This document shows, one piece after another, positions 55,571-64,000 of a DNA stretch of 64,000 bases. Origin of the DNA: Zygnema cylindricum (taxonomy: Eukaryota > Streptophyta > Zygnematophyceae > Zygnematales > Zygnemataceae); assembly GCA_037447655.1 (NCBI GenBank), contig JBBHKE010002008.1:1-64000 (forward strand). Direction: 5' to 3'. The stretch's first letter is position 1; each line of letters starts with the position of its first letter. Made by a program: the position numbers and the translations under genes. Below the pieces are notes generated by a model. It ran no database searches, was not told where the DNA came from, and saw only the letters and a program-made list of their open reading frames with translations.

Positions 55571-56789
55571 TGTTGTTTTGGAAATGTTAGTTTCGTGCGT
55601 ACGCGTAGTTTCATGCGTACGCGAAGTTTCATGCGTACGCAAGGTTTCGTGCGTATTCCACACAAAATTTAGTTCGTAAGTACTCACAAAATGTAGCGTG
55701 GAGGTTTGCATGGTTTCATTGATTGGGGGAGTAAACGTACGGATAAATTAAAGCGACGTAAGGAACAAATTGAGTGGCGCGGAATGCGATGAGAAATGGA
55801 CGGCGGATCGCGAAGCGATCCGATGTGAAAAATTTGAAGTGATTGAAAATGTACGCCGGCCGTACAAAACATATTTGTGACAACCGCATTTATTGCAAAG
55901 GACGCGGTTTCGGTACGGACAAGTTTTGGATGGTACGGTATCACTTCGACGAAGTGGTTGATAATAAATTTGAAGTGCGGATGGCGTCCGCCGATATTTT
56001 TGTAGGTGCACACTATTTATGATGATGGTTTACCAAGTGGACTGTACGTATGTCATGTCAGTTTGCTACGTGTACTTGTTGTCAAGTGACTAAGCAAGTT
56101 GACGTTTAGTATGCGGGATTTGCAGAGGTGTCAGTGTAAATATTTTATAAAACATAGATTGGTCTTTTTGCTAATTATTTTATAAGTAGATTCATTCATT
56201 CTCACATAACTCGAATTATGCGGGTATACTCACATTAATTTAAGTAGGTGGTAGATAACGTACGATTGGTATGCCTCCGTACATTCAGTGGTGAACTCTC
56301 TGAGTATAACTTGTAGGACTTAGACTATTTTTATAATCACAGCTGAGCTTATCAAAGACATGGCAGACTGCTTTTCTGCAACTTTGACATGTTAGTGTGA
56401 TCACTATTATTGTTATTTTGATGCAAAAAATTGTAAATATATTATGTGATCTAGAAATTATATATGTAACTTCAGTCTGTTTTGTTTTTTGTGTAGAATT
56501 CAGTGAGGAGTCTTGTTGTTTGTGTAGAATTCAGTGAGGAGTCTACCTAGTTAGTTTGGTAAGCAGATGTTTTTGGGAAACTCTGCAACTCATATCTTTT
56601 GGATGCTTTGGTGGATTTGGCTGTAACTGTGGGAGTTTGCAGTATCTAGAATATAATGCATGTTGGTGAAGTTTTAGCTGCTTTTGGTTATTGTGGAGTA
56701 ATCTGTGCTGTCTAAGACACAAGTGTTTTTGGGGGTAGTCTGTGGTGCTTCCAAGAGTAATCCATGGTTGAAATAGGTTATGGACAACA
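55571..56789 (+). mobile_element. Solo LTR of element-G type, 1219 bp
   Basis: Starts TGTTGTTTTGGAAATG and ends TATGGACAACA. Flanks TTCCC (55566-55570) and TTACC (56790-56794) form a one-mismatch duplication. Its 3' end has an ATG at 56764 and a 26-nt leader (MVEIGYGQ plus two bases), in the same phase as the gag leaders of other LTRs. It lies in the OTU coding region, whose frame resumes after it. Confidence 0.8.
55590..55661. repeat. Four 18-bp repeats at the LTR 5' end
   Basis: Four tandem units of the form GTTTCATGCGTACGCGAA, each carrying a central GCGTACGC palindrome (degraded in the last). It sits near the 5' end of the LTR, where sister LTRs carry other tandem repeats. Confidence 0.9.
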
Positions 56790-56900
56790 TTACCTCCACG
56801 GGAGCAGCTGTGGCTTGGAAGGAATCGTGATTTTGTGTATGATGCGAGATGGTTGGAAGTTTTAAACCCTCGTTTTCAAAATTGGAACAATCAGTTGAAG
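56790..56900 (+). pseudogene. C-terminal exon remnant of the OTU-fused gene
   Basis: After the solo LTR the frame reads LPPREQLWLGRNRDFVYDAR and WLEVLNPRFQNWNNQLK, then GTATATG as a donor at 56901. Its position after the OTU core and its PP-x-W start fit the tail of OTU-transposase fusions. The match is only by general pattern. Confidence 0.5.
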
Positions 56901-57085
56901 GTATATGTTTGTGTTTAACCTTAACCTTTTATACATAAAATTGCATTATTTGCATGTATTTGTGGTATGAATGAACCATTTGAAAGCATAAACTATAAAC
57001 ATACAATACATACATGTGAAGTGGCAGTTCTAATATGTATGTAAAGTGCCATTAATTGAAATTGTGAGAGCATGTAGATAGTTTT
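56901..57085. other. Intron-like stretch before element E
   Basis: AT-rich, with no coding signal. It begins with a plausible splice donor and ends at the LTR of element E. Confidence 0.4.
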
Positions 57086-58029
57086 TAACTAACCCAATTC
57101 AAGCCACAACCACTGCTGCCTAAGAAGGTAAACTAACAGTCTGACTCACCCCTGTGCAGCATGGACTCCTCTGAGTTCGTAGCAAAAAGAATCACTGAAA
57201 ACGACTAACCAACCGATTAATTATAAGGTGGCAAAGATGCCAATTTTATATAAACTCTCAAAGGGAGAGAGGTCACTTACCTACCAAATTCTCTAATTCC
57301 TAAATCCCTCTCACAACCCCTATCTACTGACGTACGAACCAATCAAATGACTGTAGGGTACAAAAAGGTACTACGGCCGATGTACTATCTGTACCACGTG
57401 TGTACGGCAAGGCCATTGAGTGGACGCGTGTCCACTTTTAACTTGTACTTTGTTCCCCAAAATTTTTGCGACCAAATGTTATCCCTCCATGTGGCGCCAC
57501 GTCATGCCACTTCCAGAAACGCCAAAGTGACCATTCCGCGATCTCAGTAGTGATATACGTTGTCGGATGAAATCCGACATTAAATGTTGGTCGTCAAAAC
57601 AAATTTCCGATTAATTTGTTTCTTAGAGATGATGTTCGCAGTATAATAGTTTTATGTTCTTTTGTTCGTCATTGCGTTAATCGAATTCATGGTCTTAACG
57701 TTGTTTAAATAATTATCAAACCTATTCTACTTTAACAGACTTCTACGACATACTGGTTAGAGCTAACTGCTACACCGCGCTCTTCCGGTCAGACTTTCGA
57801 GTCGTGCCAGACTCAGTCTTTTGTTGAGAGTGACATAAGTCACTCTTTAGTCTTGCGTGTTGAGCTATGACAGCCATAGCTCAACCACCCTCTCTATCCC
57901 TTATTGTCTACAACAAGTATGGTGGGTAAAGAGAGGAGGTGGAGGCAGGCTGTCTGTCTTTTTCTTTTTCCAATTTGTAGTGAACTATTTAGACCTAGAA
58001 AATACCATGTAAATGTAATAATTTCAACA
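57086..58029 (-). repeat. 3' LTR of element E
   Basis: On the minus strand it starts TGTTGAAATTATTAC (at 58029) and shares the family blocks. These include the GAGTCCATGCTGCACAGG-type segment before the 3' end and a tRNA-like module. The left boundary is approximate because the final TG/CA signal is decayed. Preceded on the minus strand by the polypurine run GAATAAGGGGAG. Confidence 0.65.
57744..57803 (+). promoter_or_regulatory. tRNA-like module in E LTR
   Basis: Antisense to the element: TACTGGTTAGAGC (D-arm and A-box part, close to a true tRNA) and TTTCGAGTC (B-box with one change), 60 nt end to end. This is the most tRNA-like copy in sequence. Confidence 0.6.
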
Positions 58030-58042
58030 CTCCCCTTATTCT

Positions 58043-58803
58043 CTAGTCTAATTTTAATTTCAGTCTACACTTTTCCCTACAATATTTGAACTTGGGAGAA
58101 GGCATTGGTTTTGTCATCATAGCAGCCACCATTTCCTCATCTGATTTATAAACAAGATTCACAATCTTATTCTCAATTTTTTCTCTCACAAAACTCAACC
58201 TTATGTCCATATGCTTAGCTTTAAAATGATGTTTTGGATTAGCCGCAATTGCAATGGCAGCTTGATTATCACAAATCACTTCATACACCCCTATCTTTAT
58301 ATACCCCAGTTATTGCAACAAGAACTTGACCCACATAAACTCTTTCACAGCAAAAAAAGAGGCCATGTACTCAACCTCCATAATAGACTGAGCAACCACC
58401 TTTTGTTGCTTACTACTCCAACAGCAAGCACCTTCTCCCACATACAACACATACCCAGTAGTGCATTTTCTCATAGGTTCGTCCCCATAACTCACATCAC
58501 TCCTAGTAGTGATGTGAGTGTGCTCCCCTCCCAAATGCAACCATAACTGTCTAATTCCCACCAGATATCGCATGACCATCTTGGCTGCCTCCTAGTCTCT
58601 CTTCCTAGGATCATTAAGAATCCTACTAAGTACTCCAACTGTTGCCGCTATGTCCGGCCTGGTACAGTTCATAAAATAGATCAAACTTCCTACGACTTGT
58701 CTATAAATAATAGACTTCATAAACTCCCTCTCCTCTGGACTTATCTGATCATCTAAGATCATCACTCCTCCTACACTCCCATCACTTATTTTTTTCAAGT
58801 CCA
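58043..58803 (-). pseudogene. Element E RT end and RNase H
   Basis: Minus-strand pol C-terminus: YRQVVGSLIYFMNCTRPDIA, YLVGIRQLWLHLGGEHT, TTGYVLYVGEGACCWSSKQQ, CDNQAAIAIAANPKHHFKAK and the end REKCRLKLKLD. Two in-frame stops (near 58592 and 58310) replace Trp and another residue. It aligns throughout with element A pol, with about three quarters of residues shared by eye. The upstream pol lies beyond element F and off the window. Confidence 0.85.
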
Positions 58804-60038
58804 TGAAATTTTATGGGCTCCATTGCCCACAAAATTTGCAGATCCAAAAGAAGCTAATCTAGATAGTTGCGACACCAAGTTGATATAAACCCAAATGAAT
58901 GATCCCTTGACAATTAGAACCCCAATACAACTTCACCCTTGTGAAGAGAAGACCTTCTGTGTGTTCAGTTTTACCACAAAATGCAAAGTTTGAATATGTG
59001 TTTTGTACAATACTCCCCACTTTGACTTTCCCACTGAATATGTGCCACCCAGGCATGCAAAGACTCTGACCGACTACACCCTTGTGTATCTTGGACTCCC
59101 TTGAGTCCGCAGCAAAAAGAATCACTCAATTTGCTCACTCGAGCATTAAGTTATGGCTGGTCAAAGTTGACCTTTATAGTTACAAGCTCTCTTAGAGAGA
59201 GGTACCTAAATATCACTAAGTCTTGATCTGCCTACTCACGACTACCTACTACTAAACCCTAGTCTAATAGGAACACTTTATAGTACAAGAAGGTACAATG
59301 GGCGATGTACTTATTGCATGGATATTGTACAACATGGTCTACAAGGTGACACCTGTCAAATCTAGAGCCATGGTTCCTCCTCCCATCTTCTCCGGTATCA
59401 AATAACGTGGCACCACGTGGCACCGCGTGACGCTATGTGTGAAAGCCGCCTAAAGCTCACTTCGCGTGGCGGCTACAATGCCGGCCGTTATATCAAAACA
59501 TATTTTACACGGTTCAGATTCGCGCACATGCATGAATTGTTCCTCTTCGTTATTCTAGTGTTAACTAGTTTTTGCGTTAAGGTTTAAATACCTTTGAAAC
59601 CCGACAGGTCTATCGTTTCGTTAACGCCTTATTGGTTAAGGCTTACCTCTACAAATATTACCACAGACCATGGTCCAAATCTGGTCTAGAGCAGCTTTTG
59701 GTTATTTGTTAGTTTGTTACAACTCTCTACTTTTACACTTATAAATACCTATTGTACCCCACATATGCCATCGTTGACTCTAAGTTATAGGCTAAAGCTA
59801 ATGTCTGTTATAGGATGGTAGGTACCAAGATCAATCCTCTTTCCGGCATATCTATTTTAGTACAAACTACGATTAGCCTATCCTCTTTAGACAGCCATGG
59901 CTCTAGCTCTCTCTCTGGTCTTCAATGACTGCAACAAGTATGGGGACCGGAGAGATTTGAGCGAGAATCCGGCTGCCTTTGTTAACTTAATCTATTTATT
60001 TTTTCAATACAGACCTAGAAAATTCATAAATTTCAACA
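58804..60038 (-). repeat. 3' LTR of element F, 1235 bp
   Basis: Starts TGTTGAAATTTATG (at 60038) and ends CATAAAATTTCA. Its last 20 nt on the minus strand open with ATGGAGCCCATAAAATTTCA, the in-phase gag leader. The tRNA-like module is at 59622-59681, and an extra ~140 bp lies before it compared with other family members. Confidence 0.85.
59622..59681 (+). promoter_or_regulatory. tRNA-like module in F LTR
   Basis: Antisense to the element: GCCTTATTGGTTAAGGC forms a perfect D-arm-like hairpin with an A-box, and GTCCAAATC is the B-box with one change, within an AGACCA...TGGTCT stem. 60 nt end to end. Confidence 0.6.
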
Positions 60039-61057
60039 CTCCCTTTAAGTTCTAGTTTACTTTCTTTTTCAACTCCCACTAAAAATATATATATAATATT
60101 ATTTTTTTCTTCTTCCTTTTTCCTTCTTTTCTTTTTCTTCTTTCTTTTCTCCTCATAAAACTTTAAGTGAATACTCTCGTATTTTAAAAGGTCCATTAGG
60201 TGAGCTGAAATAAACATTCCATCTTGCTGATCACACATTTTATTAAGCATACCATTTTTCATAAATCCAAGCAAAGATTTTGTCCCACTCATCTCTTCTC
60301 CATCCACAGAGAATCTGATTTCCCTCTTGCAATTCAAAAAACCAGCCCCATCTCGAATCTTCAACACACACCTAGATGCTAACCCTTTTACAGGCACACC
60401 TTCATAAATGGCATCACTCCCATTAGTGATGTCAAAACCATTACCCACCAAATTTATCGTCTTATCAAGAGTCCCCACTAAGTTCCTCATAAAATCTAGA
60501 TCTTCCGAACTCATATTTTTATCCATGATACTCACCCCATTTTCTGAACTTTCCTCACTCTCTCCTATGGAATACTTTCCACTATCATTTTTTATAATGA
60601 TTCCCAAAGAGTATTTCTCCTCCCCTAAACTTTTCATAAAATATTTCTTTTCTCCCCTATCTTTTAAAACTCCCTCGATATTTACTTCTCCCCTTTCCTC
60701 GAAAGCCGTTGAAGTCTCCCTTTCCGACCAGTTTTCAGTTTCCAAAATATCTATTAAATTATCCTCATTATTTTTATTTTTCCCTTTTTCAATTATAGAT
60801 TCTAGATCTGGCTTTCTATACTCCTTGACATCCACATCATGTCTAACTCCTTTAAGTACCTCCCTTCCCTTTACTTCCCTTATACCTCGAAAAGCACACT
60901 GTTGCTTTCGTGGAATATCTGTGTACTTTTCTCTCTTCTCCATTCTACCAATGTGGAGAAGCTCTAATATTTCTTCATCCTCTTTCTCATCTTCCCCTTC
61001 TTCCTCCTCTTTCACATTCCAACTCCTAAGTTCTTCCAAACAAGGACACTTCTCCAT
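59996..61057 (-). CDS. Element F vestigial pol ORF, 353 codons, open
   Basis: The frame continues gag: the zinc knuckle CFFCRETGHYMEKC lies just upstream and across the first codons. An acidic stretch, QCAFRGIREVKG and LETENWSERETSTAFEE follow. Then come relics of RT/RNase H: GEEKYSLGIIIK, NGVSIMDKNMS, NLVGT, GFDITNGSDAIYEGVPVKG. The C-terminus has a Lys-rich run. The frame runs 43 nt into the 3' LTR. Integrase and the RT core are missing, and no catalytic residue set survives. That it stays open, and matches element D along its length, suggests a retained structural or packaging role. This is inference. Confidence 0.65.
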   Translation of the reverse strand: MEKCPCLEELRSWNVKEEEEGEDEKEDEEILELLHIGRMEKREKYTDIPRKQQCAFRGIREVKGREVLKGVRHDVDVKEYRKPDLESIIEKGKNKNNEDNLIDILETENWSERETSTAFEERGEVNIEGVLKDRGEKKYFMKSLGEEKYSLGIIIKNDSGKYSIGESEESSENGVSIMDKNMSSEDLDFMRNLVGTLDKTINLVGNGFDITNGSDAIYEGVPVKGLASRCVLKIRDGAGFLNCKREIRFSVDGEEMSGTKSLLGFMKNGMLNKMCDQQDGMFISAHLMDLLKYESIHLKFYEEKRKKKKKRRKKEEEKNNIIYIFLVGVEKESKLELKGSVEIYEFSRSVLKK

Positions 61058-61065
61058 ATAGTGAC

Positions 61066-62106
61066 CCGTTTCTCTACAAAAGAAGCAAACACCTTTTTAC
61101 AAAGCCCCCCTTTCTTTTCCTCTCCCTCTCTTTCCACCAAAGTTCCAATAAGGTTTACCTTCGTCTTTCTTCCTCTCATCACGCTTCCGCCAATCATCAC
61201 CAGCTTCGTCTTTCTTCCTCTCATCACGCTTCCGCTCGTCACCGCCGTTCCTCTCATCACGTTTCGGCCAATCACCACCAGCTGTTAATGCATTCACCTT
61301 GTCACTTCCCCCATGAAGCTCCAAAGTGCTTTCCCTCACAAGAATTTTCCCCACGGTAAAGCTCCAAGTCCATGAGGAGCCACCCATTGCCTGCATATGA
61401 TTAATGATGTTTTCGTACTCATCTGGGAGTTTCATGAGTAGTGTATTAATCTTTCTCTCCTCAGATTCTACATATCCCGCACTAGCAAGCTCAACATATA
61501 ACGCAGCAATATCATTGCAAAACTCTATCATGTTACTGCCTTTATAAACATAGGCCTCTATTTCTTGTTTTACTAACTGCTGCCTCTGTATAGTCTCACT
61601 CTTATAAATCTGACTTAGTGTTTCCCAAATTTCTGAAGACTTGGTTAGATTTAAAAGAGTAATAGCTATAGACTTAGAGACATATATCTAAGTATGAGAT
61701 GTTTTGCTATAGTGTTTTTGTATTCCCATATTTTCTTGTCATTTTCTTCAGTTTTTGGTTCAGTTATAACCCCCACAAGTGGAACCGTAGCCAAGAGCCT
61801 AGCTCCCCTCACCATAGGTGTCCCGTTATCGATCTCCCCTATATCTCCATCCACGGAAAGGTTTTTCCTTTCACCTTTCGTTGCATCTGAACTCCAGTTG
61901 ATATTTTGGGCAGCCTCAAATGGTTCCCAATAGTAAGCTCCTCCAAAGCCAGGTGGTAGACATCTCACTTGTCCTGAAACAATTCCCCATAAGTGCTTCT
62001 CGAAAAGCAATCCCCCCATCATAAATCCCCAATAAGTGAAGCCTGTTCCATCAAACATAAGCACCCTAGATGGTGGGCCCATAACCTAAAATTCTATGGG
62101 CTCCAT
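61066..62106 (-). pseudogene. gag: Element F gag, one frameshift
   Basis: Starts at an ATG in the LTR (62104-62106), but the LTR end here is TTTTA, so the junction reads TAG. The ATG of the primer site (62080-62082) then opens MGPPSRVLMFDGTGFTYWGF. A two-base insertion near 61685 breaks the frame after LILRYMS, and the second half resumes with MIEFCNDIAALYVELAS, LLMKLPDEYENIINH and a basic repeat tail (KRDERKKDE units). A TAA lies just before the zinc knuckle. Parallel to the gag of element D. Confidence 0.75.
62071..62086 (-). other. Half-tRNA(iMet) primer site of element F
   Basis: GGTTATGGGCCCACCA on the minus strand, abutting the LTR end. It matches plant initiator tRNA-Met over 16 nt around the anticodon. 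Confidence 0.85.
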
Positions 62107-62525
62107 TGCCCACAAAATTTGCAGATCCAAAAGAAGCTAATCTAGATAGTGCCGACTCAAAGTTGATATAAACCCAAATGAATGATCCCTTGACAATTAG
62201 AACCCCAATACAACTTCACCCTTGTGAAGAAATGACCTTCTGTGTGCTCAGTTCCACCACAAAATGCAAAGTTTGAATATGTGTTTTGGACAATACTCCC
62301 CACTTTGATTTTCCCACTGAATATGTGCCACCCTGGCACGAAAAGTCTCTTACCTACTACACCCTTATTTAGCTTGGACTCGAGTGAGTGCACAGCAAAA
62401 AGAATCACTGAATTTGCTCACTCGAGCATTAAGTTAATGTTGGTCAAAGTTGACCTTTATAGTTACAAGTTTTCTTAGAGACAAGAACCTAAATATCACT
62501 AAGTCTTGATTTGCCTACTCACGAC
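62087..62525 (-). repeat. 5' LTR of element F, visible 3' part
   Basis: Matches the 3' LTR from 58804 up to about 59240. Cut at 62525 by element G. About 800 bp should lie beyond the window. The last two bases are TA against CA in the 3' LTR, a C-to-T change in a CAG site. Confidence 0.8.
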
Positions 62526-63267
62526 TGTTGTCTTTTTGGAAGCTTTCAATCTCAAGGAAACGCAGCTGCTTTACAGACAAAGTAGCGCAGCTGCTATACA
62601 ACAAAGCAGCGCAGCTGGTATACAGCAGCTCACCTGCTATACAGCAGAGAAACTGCTATACAGCTGCTATACAGCAGAGCAGCGCAGCAAAAGAGCAGCG
62701 CAACAGCAGAGCACCGCAGCAGCGAAACTGCAACACAGACAGGACAAGGCAACCACGATTATATTTGATATTGTCTGTACGGACAACGGAACGTCTGATA
62801 TTTTTAATGTGATTCTGTACACGATAGAGCAACTGCGATAGATACGATTCTAGTTAGCTTAGTGATAGCTCAGTGGTAGCTTGACAGATTAGTGGTAGCT
62901 TGGTGGTTTGATGTACCTCTCAAGTACAATGGTGTTGCCAGTTCAACACTAGTATAAGACTTAGGACTCATAACATATCATGTATCCAGACTTCCAAGTA
63001 GTAAAACTCTGACAGTTTTTGGGAAACTTTTGAGTATTATATCTTGAGTGTTGTCTTGTCAATCGTGCTATAACTTTGGGAGTTATTAGTGTTTATGCTA
63101 CTCTATATTCTGATAGAATTTTGTGAGGTTTGGATGCTTGTATTAGAATTGGTGAGCACTTAAGAACAGCTGTTTGGTAGGAATCTTGATAGCTTCTGAG
63201 AGTGTATCATGTCTACTTCTACTACTACTGCTGCTCCTCCACCTGCACCGTTGGTTGTGGAACAACA
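62526..63267 (+). repeat. 5' LTR of element G, 742 bp
   Basis: Starts TGTTGTCTTTTTGG and ends GTGGAACAACA. Contains a tandem-repeat zone at 62562-62735 and the gag ATG at 63209. Related to the solo LTRs at 18086-19124 and 55571-56789. Confidence 0.85.
62562..62735. repeat. CAGCTGCTATACAGCAG repeat zone
   Basis: Imperfect direct repeats of CAGCTGCTATACAGCAG and GCGCAGC fill the LTR 5' half. CAGCTG palindromes recur. Sister LTRs carry different repeats at the same place. Confidence 0.8.
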
Positions 63268-64000
63268 GGTTATGGGCCTGTCATCAAGAATTGTTATATT
63301 TTCCGGGGATAAGTATGTTTACTGGGCGGATATGGTGGAAACACATTTTGAAAATGTCAATCTTTTAGATATCTTGGTGGTTCGCTGGATGAATCTGATC
63401 CGTCATGGTCTAAGAAAAATACGCAAGCTAGTTCTATTCTGAAATTTTGTATATCTGAGGACTTAGCTATGTCTCGGATAAAGATGAAAAAAACAATTGA
63501 TATTTGGAAATCTCTTAAAAGTGATTATGAAAAGGCTAATTTCCAGGAAGAGCTTCTATTAGCTGGAAAATTTTGGTATTATAAGTACACTGGCGGTACA
63601 ATGGCTGAATATTATAACAAATTTCGTATCCTTGTAGATGCACATGCTTGTGCAGGTGGGGTGTTTCCTCCTTTTCAACAGGCGACATTGCTCATGAGGG
63701 GTATTTCTCGTAGTATAAAAGGAGCATCCGACATGCTCAAACAAAAATATAAAGCTAGCTGGACTTTACAGTTAGCCATCAATATTTTACTAGAGGAGGA
63801 AGCTAGATCTAATATTCTGAATGTTGAGCAAGTAGAGGTTTTTAATTCAGCCTTCCAGAGAAAAGAACAGTTTAATCAGCAAAGGAATCAGTTTAATCAG
63901 TTCAAACATTTTAATCAAGGTGGAAATAAACAATCCAACAATGCATGTTTTTATTGTAGTGAGAGAGGTCATGAATACAAATTTTGTCCTAAACTTAAAA
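63209..64000 (+). pseudogene. gag: Element G gag, partial, one frameshift
   Basis: Starts MSTSTTTAAPPPAPLVVEQ in the LTR, then QVMGLSSRIVIFSGDKYVYW. A one-base loss near 63368 ends this frame. The next frame runs open to the window edge: YLGGSLDESDPSWSKKN, a central EEARSNILNVEQ segment, an NQ-rich stretch and the CCHC zinc knuckle CFYCSERGHEYKFC (63946-63987). The central part has the helical copia gag look (KSLKSDYEKANFQEELLLAG). The rest of the element lies outside. Confidence 0.8.
63268..63278 (+). other. Half-tRNA(iMet) primer site of element G
   Basis: GGTTATGGGCC abuts the LTR end ACAACA. It is an 11-nt match to the initiator tRNA anticodon arm and is in frame with gag (QVMGL). Confidence 0.8.

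Larger units (their letters stand above)
58804..62525 (-). mobile_element. Copia derivative element F (vestigial pol), split by element G
   Basis: Inserted in element E pol. On the minus strand the 5' LTR is partly visible (62087-62525, continued beyond element G), then come the primer site, gag, a 353-codon vestigial frame and the 3' LTR (58804-60038). Left target duplication GTCCA (58799-58803). The partner is off the window. Same shortened architecture as element D, but the LTRs and coding parts have diverged clearly, so both come from an older shared derivative. Confidence 0.8.
62526..64000 (+). mobile_element. Copia element G, partial, runs off the right edge
   Basis: Starts at the junction CGAC/TGTTGTC inside the LTR of element F. 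The uninterrupted version of this site, CACGACTACC, is seen at 59237. 5' LTR, half-tRNA primer site and gag are visible. The left target duplication should be ACGAC (62521-62525). Confidence 0.85.

Noticed and set aside
57744-57803. A genuine tRNA gene in the LTR
   Set aside because: A- and B-boxes are present, but no matching acceptor stem, no proper anticodon arm and no terminator in place. Called a tRNA-like module.

Overview
The window looks like a piece of a large, repeat-rich nuclear genome of the green lineage (a land plant or streptophyte alga). The evidence is plant-type LRR exons of exactly 72 bp split by phase-2 introns, plant-style Ty1/copia elements, a FAR1/MULE-type transposase, a hAT-type MITE, and primer binding sites matching the plant initiator tRNA-Met. 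The exact lineage cannot be read from the sequence. No intact ordinary cellular gene with a start and a stop is visible.

Region 1 (1-17749). A minus-strand copia element runs off the left edge (LTR 151-711). The rest is an array of single-repeat LRR exons on the plus strand (2633-16641). Ten are exactly 72 bp with AG/GT borders; two are damaged and two are faint relics. The first three exon groups sit in a ~4 kb superunit present about three times, each copy carrying an antisense pseudogene for a zinc-ribbon/coiled-coil protein. Two solo LTRs sit in the introns (2826-3557, 3876-4456). No signal peptide, kinase or GTPase exon is seen, so the ends of the gene lie outside the window or are lost.

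Region 2 (17750-39129). Nested retroelements: a solo LTR split by another solo LTR (17750-19828), a decayed antisense LINE-type reverse transcriptase (19850-21280), and an old copia element B (21482-34438, target duplication ACTAA). B was split by a young non-autonomous element C (25299-30785, duplication AACCT), and its 3' LTR holds a further solo LTR (32697-33872). Simple repeats, a C/T tract and two GTAC-rich minisatellites follow (36220-38232).

Region 3 (39130-57085). Element D (39130-43447) is a short copia derivative with gag and a vestigial pol. It is followed by a hAT-type MITE (44094-44786) and a broken FAR1-MULE-SWIM-OTU fusion gene (45347-56900). That gene is interrupted by the nearly complete copia element A (46614-53047, minus strand) and by a solo LTR (55571-56789).

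Region 4 (57086-64000). A three-level nest on the right edge: element E (minus) holds element F (minus, same vestigial-pol family as D), which holds element G (plus, running off the edge).

Three properties link most of the copia elements. They appear to be primed by a half-tRNA(iMet), because GGTTATGGGCC follows the LTR. Their gag frame opens inside the LTR and reads through this site in phase. In one family, the LTR also carries an antisense tRNA-like A-box/B-box pair at a near-constant position.
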